Positions 59,207-64,000 of a DNA stretch of 64,000 nucleotides are shown here, in pieces. Each line of letters starts with the position of its first letter. The stretch's first letter is position 1. The stretch is from the NCBI GenBank assembly GCA_018673915.1, contig JABHBK010000044.1, positions 1 through 64,000 of the forward strand, read 5' to 3'. The notes beneath the pieces are model-generated. The model was not told where the DNA came from and did no database searches. It saw only the letters and a program-made list of their open reading frames with translations. Both the position numbers and the translations under genes were made by a program. The stretch is from Nitrospina sp. (GTDB taxonomy: Bacteria; Nitrospinota; Nitrospinia; Nitrospinales; VA-1).

Positions 59207-60652
59207 CTAATAGACCGCTAGGCGGGAATAAACTTCCTCTTCCACCATCGCAAGCTGAGGAAGCACTACCTTCAAGGCAACACGAATTTCCCGAACAAAT
59301 TTCAGGTCCGGCGGCTGATCTCGCTCTGCAAACTGGTGAAGCGCATCGGTACAAAAATGATCTAGTTCGATGATCTGGTTCAATAAGTCCGCAGGCAAAT
59401 CTTCCAAACCAACCTCTTGATCTTCCAGAAACCTCAACACCCCGACCAGGCTGAATTTGGTATCCACACATTGTTCCCTCAGGCTCGCTATTAATTGCGA
59501 TTCCCGGGTTTTAAGGTCTTCACAGATTTTGAACAAAAGTTCGCGTAGATGACCGTAAAAAACTTCATGCTGTTTTTTATCCTTAAATAAATCTCCCTGC
59601 CCTCCGAACAACAGGAAAAACACCGCCTTCAACTTATACTTGTCCGAAGCCATGACCGTATAAAGCATAGATTTAAACTCAGTCGCATCAAAGGCCAGTT
59701 GTAAATCCTGAAATATTTTATTCAGCGAACCCAACTCTCCCTTTACAGATATGTTGGCATTGGCGCGAATGAAAGGCCCTGACTCCGTTTGCCATGCAGG
59801 AACCATTTGCACTCCCCCCGCCTCACACCCGACTACGGTCCACTCTTTAAGAGATTCCAAAAAATCCGTAATAGAAAAAACTTCGACCTCTTGAAACACC
59901 TCTGAGTTCATGGAAAATAGAATTCGTAATAATTGTTTTTCCAGTCCGGCAGCACAAAATTTTTCATCCTGGCAGAGCGGGTCCATCTGCGTAGCCAAAG
60001 CAATATAAAGAGCCCGCATGCGTAATCGATCCAACCGGTATTGTCGCGAGGAATAAGGGCGAACCTGATAGATTCCCTTTTCATAATCAACAAGATCTAT
60101 CAACAGAGCATCCCCAGGTCGGGATGAAAAATTTTTGTATAGCGATTGCATGTCCCAGGCTGTAACCGTCATGCAACTTCTTCCTGGAATCCATTCATTA
60201 AATTTAATTTCTTCCGGGAAATGCGCGGAGTACTGATAGAAAGGAACAATTTCTTGAATAAAATAAGACTTTTTTAGCTTAGGAATTTCATTCCCCTCCG
60301 GATCAAGAAAAATCAACTCGCTTTCTTCCAGGTTGACCGGCATGAAAGGAATCAAACGGTGCCCAGGAATCAGAACACCCTGCTTCAGTTCCCAGACCCC
60401 CAATTGCAACGATAAAGATACATGGCGAATTTTATCGACCACCGCACGAAAGGGAACAAAATCACTTTCAGGGATCCCGATCAGCGAAGAATGGTTATGC
60501 AAAACTTTTTCAAGCCGTTTCATCGCAGCACCAGAAACTTCTTTCTGCCATCTACTTTCCAGATGCTTCGCAAAATCTTCCTTGTTGAATGGAGTTCTCG
60601 ACTCCTGAATGAGTGTTTCTGCCAGCCGATTGAGGGATATTCTATTTGTCAT
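59207..60652 (-). CDS. protein of unknown function, 481 aa
   Basis: Long ORF with normal codon and amino-acid composition; no family recognised. Confidence 0.75.
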   Translation of the reverse strand: MTNRISLNRLAETLIQESRTPFNKEDFAKHLESRWQKEVSGAAMKRLEKVLHNHSSLIGIPESDFVPFRAVVDKIRHVSLSLQLGVWELKQGVLIPGHRLIPFMPVNLEESELIFLDPEGNEIPKLKKSYFIQEIVPFYQYSAHFPEEIKFNEWIPGRSCMTVTAWDMQSLYKNFSSRPGDALLIDLVDYEKGIYQVRPYSSRQYRLDRLRMRALYIALATQMDPLCQDEKFCAAGLEKQLLRILFSMNSEVFQEVEVFSITDFLESLKEWTVVGCEAGGVQMVPAWQTESGPFIRANANISVKGELGSLNKIFQDLQLAFDATEFKSMLYTVMASDKYKLKAVFFLLFGGQGDLFKDKKQHEVFYGHLRELLFKICEDLKTRESQLIASLREQCVDTKFSLVGVLRFLEDQEVGLEDLPADLLNQIIELDHFCTDALHQFAERDQPPDLKFVREIRVALKVVLPQLAMVEEEVYSRLAVY

Positions 60653-60881
60653 ATTAAATTAGGGAAGGGGTCAATAAAAAAAGACTACCTAGAATAGGCG
60701 GTCGATGAGGCCTGATTAAACGGCAGTAAAGGAATCGTCTACCGCACTAATGAGCATAGCCTAGCATATTTTTTCTCAACTGTTAAGGCATGGATTTGCT
60801 ATTTGTTTGATTTTGGTATTTGGGAAAGTTAAAATTCTAGTATTCATTAATTGTAATACGCATCTTAGCAGGAGAAGTTTC

Positions 60882-61133
60882 ATGGCTCTAAATCTGGAAC
60901 CCGTATATCAGGAAATTTTTGCAAAATTTATAACACGGAAAAAATTCGTAATACGCTCCGTGGAGAAAAATATGTTAACCGTTGAACAAGATGAAGAAAT
61001 CTGCGGGCAAAAAGAACCAAAAGTTTTTGAGTTCAAAAGTCCCAAGGAATTTGAAGAATTCGTAAGGGTGGAAAATCAATTCGAAGCGGATATTGTTAAA
61101 CAATTGGAAGGCAACAAAATGCCTTACCGCTAA
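60882..61133 (+). CDS. small conserved-looking protein of unknown function (83 aa)
   Basis: ATG at 60882 preceded by AGGAG at about 7 nt; 'MALNLEPVYQEIFAKFITRKKFVIRSVEKNMLTVEQ'. Confidence 0.6.
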   Translation: MALNLEPVYQEIFAKFITRKKFVIRSVEKNMLTVEQDEEICGQKEPKVFEFKSPKEFEEFVRVENQFEADIVKQLEGNKMPYR

Positions 61134-61238
61134 CATGCTGGCGTGGGAGGCGGTCTATACTTTTTTATGCTGCCTAATCTCGTTGCGCTTCTTGAAATGG
61201 TTTAAAACCTCCCTCTGAGAAGGAGGACTGAGGGTGAG

Positions 61239-63053
61239 CTAGTCGAGTTCGAATTCTTCCTGCCAATTGTTATCCTCTTCCAGTGGTTTCTGGTCTTTTT
61301 TATCGAGCACAAAATTTTCCAGGACGAGAGTATCCATTTCCGTACGCATGAAACAACGAAAGGCTTGTTCCGGCGTACAAACAATGGGTTCGCCCCGAAC
61401 ATTAAAGGAGGTATTGATCACAACCGCGCATTGCGTGGCTTTTTCAAACTCGCGGATCAATTCATAAAACCGAGGGTTGGTGTCGGCGTGAACCGTCTGA
61501 ATGCGAGCTGAATAGTCCACATGCGTTATCGCAGGAATCTGTGATCGGGGGATATTCAACAAATCTATACCAAACAATTTCTTTTGCTCTTCGGTCATTG
61601 GAATACGCTTGTCTTCACGCACCCCAGCCACCAAAAGCATATAAGGACTTTCTGATTCAATATCAAACCATTCTTGAACCTTTTCTGCCAGAACCGCGGG
61701 AGCAAAAGGGCGAAACGATTCGCGGTACTTAATCTTAAGGTTCATCGTAGACTGCATTTTTGGGTTTCGCGGATCACCAATAATACTACGACCTCCCAGC
61801 GCACGCGGACCAAACTCCATAGCTCCTTGAAACAATCCGATCACCTTTCCAGCTTGCAAATCTTCTGCTAATGCCGGGGCTAGTAGATGTTCCTCATAAT
61901 GTTTATAAGGAATATTTTGACTATCTAAAAATTTTCGGATTTCATCTTCTTCAAATTTCGGGCCGAGATAAGCTCCCCGCATCGAATCTTTGCCATTGGT
62001 CACTCTTTCATTCCCCAACATCTGGTGCCAGATACTAAGCGCCACCCCCAAAGCACCTCCCGCATCGCCCGCCGCAGGTTGAATCCAAACCTTGTCGAAG
62101 ATTTTTTCTTTAAGAATCTTACCGTTACCCACACAGTTTAAGGCCACACCTCCCGCAAGACATAGATTTTTCATTCCAGTAAGCTCCCGGATGTGACGTG
62201 CCATTTTAAGCATGATCACCTCGGTCACTTCTTGCAGGGAAGCCGCAATATCCATCTCATTTTGAGTCAATTGAGTTTCTGACTTGCGCGCAGGATGACC
62301 AAAGACGGAAGCAAACTTGTCATTGGTCATGGTCATGCCACCCAGGTAATCGAAATACTCCATTTTCATTCTAAAGGAACCGTCTTCTTTCAGGTCTATC
62401 AAACGATCCAGAATGAGGTCCGCGTATTTGGGTTCCCCATAAGGGGCAAGCCCCATGACTTTGTACTCACCACTGTTGACCTTGAATCCGAGATAATACG
62501 TGAACGCCGAATAAAGTAACCCGAGAGAATGAGGGAAGTGCAGTTCTTGCAATAACTCTATATTATTATTCCTGCCTAGGGCGATGCTACTGGTCGCCCA
62601 TTCCCCAACCCCATCCATCGTAAGAATGGCCGCTTCTGGAAATGGAGACGGAAAGAACGCGCTGGATGCGTGCGACTCATGATGCTCGGTAAACAAAACC
62701 GGCCCCCTATAGCCTAAATTCTTGCGGATATTGGCCCGGGTCCATATCTTGTCTTTTAGCCAGACCGGCATCGCCGACAAATATTGACGCAGGCCCTTTG
62801 GGGCGATACTCAAATAAGTTTCCAGAATGCGTTCGAATTTGATGAAGGGCTTATCATAGAACCCGGCATAATCCAGATCAGAGGTTTGAATGCCTCCTTG
62901 CTTCAGGCAGAACTCCACCGCGTTTTTAGGAAAGGACGCATCATGCTTTTTGCGGGTAAACCTTTCTTCCTGAGCAGCTGATATGATTTTACCATCTTGC
63001 ACCAAGCAAGCTGCCGAGTCGTGGTAAAAAGCTGATATTCCGAGAATGTTCAT
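61239..63053 (-). CDS. carbamoyltransferase (NodU/CmcH/TobZ family)
   Basis: 'MNILGISAFYHDSAACLVQDGKIISAAQEERFTRKKHD', 'HHESHASSAFFPSPF', 'CLAGGVALNCVGNGKI', 'GPRALGGRSIIGDPR', 'VVINTSFNVRGEPIV'. Confidence 0.95.
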   Translation of the reverse strand: MNILGISAFYHDSAACLVQDGKIISAAQEERFTRKKHDASFPKNAVEFCLKQGGIQTSDLDYAGFYDKPFIKFERILETYLSIAPKGLRQYLSAMPVWLKDKIWTRANIRKNLGYRGPVLFTEHHESHASSAFFPSPFPEAAILTMDGVGEWATSSIALGRNNNIELLQELHFPHSLGLLYSAFTYYLGFKVNSGEYKVMGLAPYGEPKYADLILDRLIDLKEDGSFRMKMEYFDYLGGMTMTNDKFASVFGHPARKSETQLTQNEMDIAASLQEVTEVIMLKMARHIRELTGMKNLCLAGGVALNCVGNGKILKEKIFDKVWIQPAAGDAGGALGVALSIWHQMLGNERVTNGKDSMRGAYLGPKFEEDEIRKFLDSQNIPYKHYEEHLLAPALAEDLQAGKVIGLFQGAMEFGPRALGGRSIIGDPRNPKMQSTMNLKIKYRESFRPFAPAVLAEKVQEWFDIESESPYMLLVAGVREDKRIPMTEEQKKLFGIDLLNIPRSQIPAITHVDYSARIQTVHADTNPRFYELIREFEKATQCAVVINTSFNVRGEPIVCTPEQAFRCFMRTEMDTLVLENFVLDKKDQKPLEEDNNWQEEFELD

Positions 63054-63068
63054 ATATTAAATAAAAAA

Positions 63069-63536
63069 CTACACTGCAAAATTCATTGCGCTGAGCCATA
63101 GCAACCAGAGTCCGGCAAAAAGAACTGCCGCGTTCAACTTGACAGACAAAGAATGCAGTGTTTTAAATCGGGCTTCCAGATCAGGCTTTTCTGATTCGGG
63201 GGCAACTTTCAGTTTTTCTTTAAGGAGTTTTGCTTTAGGGTTCACTCCTAAACCGGCACTGACCGTACCCAGCATCATGATGCCCCAGGCACACCATTTA
63301 AGGCCCGCTGTTTCCGGGCCAGCCAGTAGAAGCACACCCAGCAGCAAAATGCCGCAGACATAACCGATCATATAGTATCTGGGGAAAATGATGCCAACCA
63401 GTTCCCCGGCTTTTTCCCGCTCCAGGTTTTTAAAAACCACAGGAGCAACAAAAAAAGAAAAAAATATAATACTTCCAATCCAGCAAACCAGGCTTAAAAG
63501 ATAAATAAAATTTAAAAATGTAGAATTCATTGGCAA
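63069..63536 (-). CDS. DUF4149/TMEM205-like membrane protein
   Basis: Four TM helices, 'WIGSIIFFSFFVAPVVFKNLEREKAGELVGIIFPRYYMIGYVCG'. Confidence 0.8.
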   Translation of the reverse strand: MPMNSTFLNFIYLLSLVCWIGSIIFFSFFVAPVVFKNLEREKAGELVGIIFPRYYMIGYVCGILLLGVLLLAGPETAGLKWCAWGIMMLGTVSAGLGVNPKAKLLKEKLKVAPESEKPDLEARFKTLHSLSVKLNAAVLFAGLWLLWLSAMNFAV

Positions 63537-63553
63537 TTATTAGTAATTAATTT

Positions 63554-64000
63554 TTATCGCTGGTTGGGAGTATGTGGGATTTCATCAATAATTTTTTGTG
63601 CCGCTTCTCTAGGATCTTTAGCATCGCGAATCGGTCTGCCGACCACAATAAGATCTGCCCCATCCTTTATTGCCTGTGCCGGGGTTGTGATCCTGCTCTG
63701 GTCATCGCCCTGCACAAAGGCCCATTGCGGACGGATCCCTGGAACTACTATTTTGAATTTATCGCCACATCGTTGCCGGACCACCTTTACTTCTTCCCCA
63801 GAGCAAATGACCCCGGCGCATCCAGAGTTTTTCGCCCGGATCGCACGATCCAAAACCAGGGCCGCCGCGTTAATATCTTCGCGAATACCCAGACTCGCCA
63901 ACGAGGAAGCACTCGTACTGGTAAGCACCGTTACAGCAAGCACTTCCAGCCCAGAATCTTTTACCTCTTCTGCCGTTTCAAGAATCACTTCCCCCTCTGT
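63554..64000 (-). CDS. pyrF: orotidine 5'-phosphate decarboxylase, C-terminal part (runs off window end)
   Basis: 'VLAVTVLTSTSASSLASLGI', 'GCAGVICSGEEVKVVR', 'KIVVPGIRPQWAFVQGDDQSRITTPAQAIKDGADLIVVGRPI'. Confidence 0.95.
   Translation of the reverse strand, partial: TEGEVILETAEEVKDSGLEVLAVTVLTSTSASSLASLGIREDINAAALVLDRAIRAKNSGCAGVICSGEEVKVVRQRCGDKFKIVVPGIRPQWAFVQGDDQSRITTPAQAIKDGADLIVVGRPIRDAKDPREAAQKIIDEIPHTPNQR

Noticed and set aside
1-64000. CRISPR array, prophage, IS element, toxin-antitoxin or defence island
   Set aside because: No regularly spaced repeats, transposase, integrase, restriction or nuclease-helicase genes were seen; the lone XRE protein at 57133..57384 has no obvious toxin partner

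Overview
This is a 64 kb chromosomal window from a Gram-negative bacterium, with moderate GC by eye. LPS genes (lpxK, waaA/kdtA, lptE) and a complete pilMNOPQ locus are present. The gene mix loosely suggests Nitrospinota, but that is a guess I could not test. Most of the window is ordinary housekeeping sequence: three tRNAs (Thr-Tyr-Gly), leuS, holA, rpsT, ftsK, nadB, nadD, rsfS, aroB, miaB and pyrF. I found no CRISPR arrays, transposases, prophage or rRNA. The less ordinary parts are: (i) a pilA / DUF2723 / GT2 / YfhO block. There the DUF2723 gene appears to have its real start about 170 bp upstream of the called ORF, interrupted by a 9-nt T homopolymer, so it is either a phase-variable gene or a sequencing error; pilA itself has a good sigma-54 -24/-12 match and an upstream palindrome. 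(ii) A PilP with a large N-terminal extension resembling tandem DUF2059. (iii) An ADP-ribosylglycohydrolase homologue with altered metal-binding motifs. (iv) Tandem waaA paralogues, the second altered at the E-x-E-L-W-P motif. (v) A secreted-looking inorganic pyrophosphatase. (vi) A purine-nucleoside phosphorylase whose base-pocket motif suggests 6-oxopurine (MTI) specificity. (vii) Two families of short dispersed palindromic intergenic repeats. (viii) A split phosphorelay of separately encoded HK, RR, RR and Hpt proteins. All family calls come from reading motifs in the translations; no database search was run.
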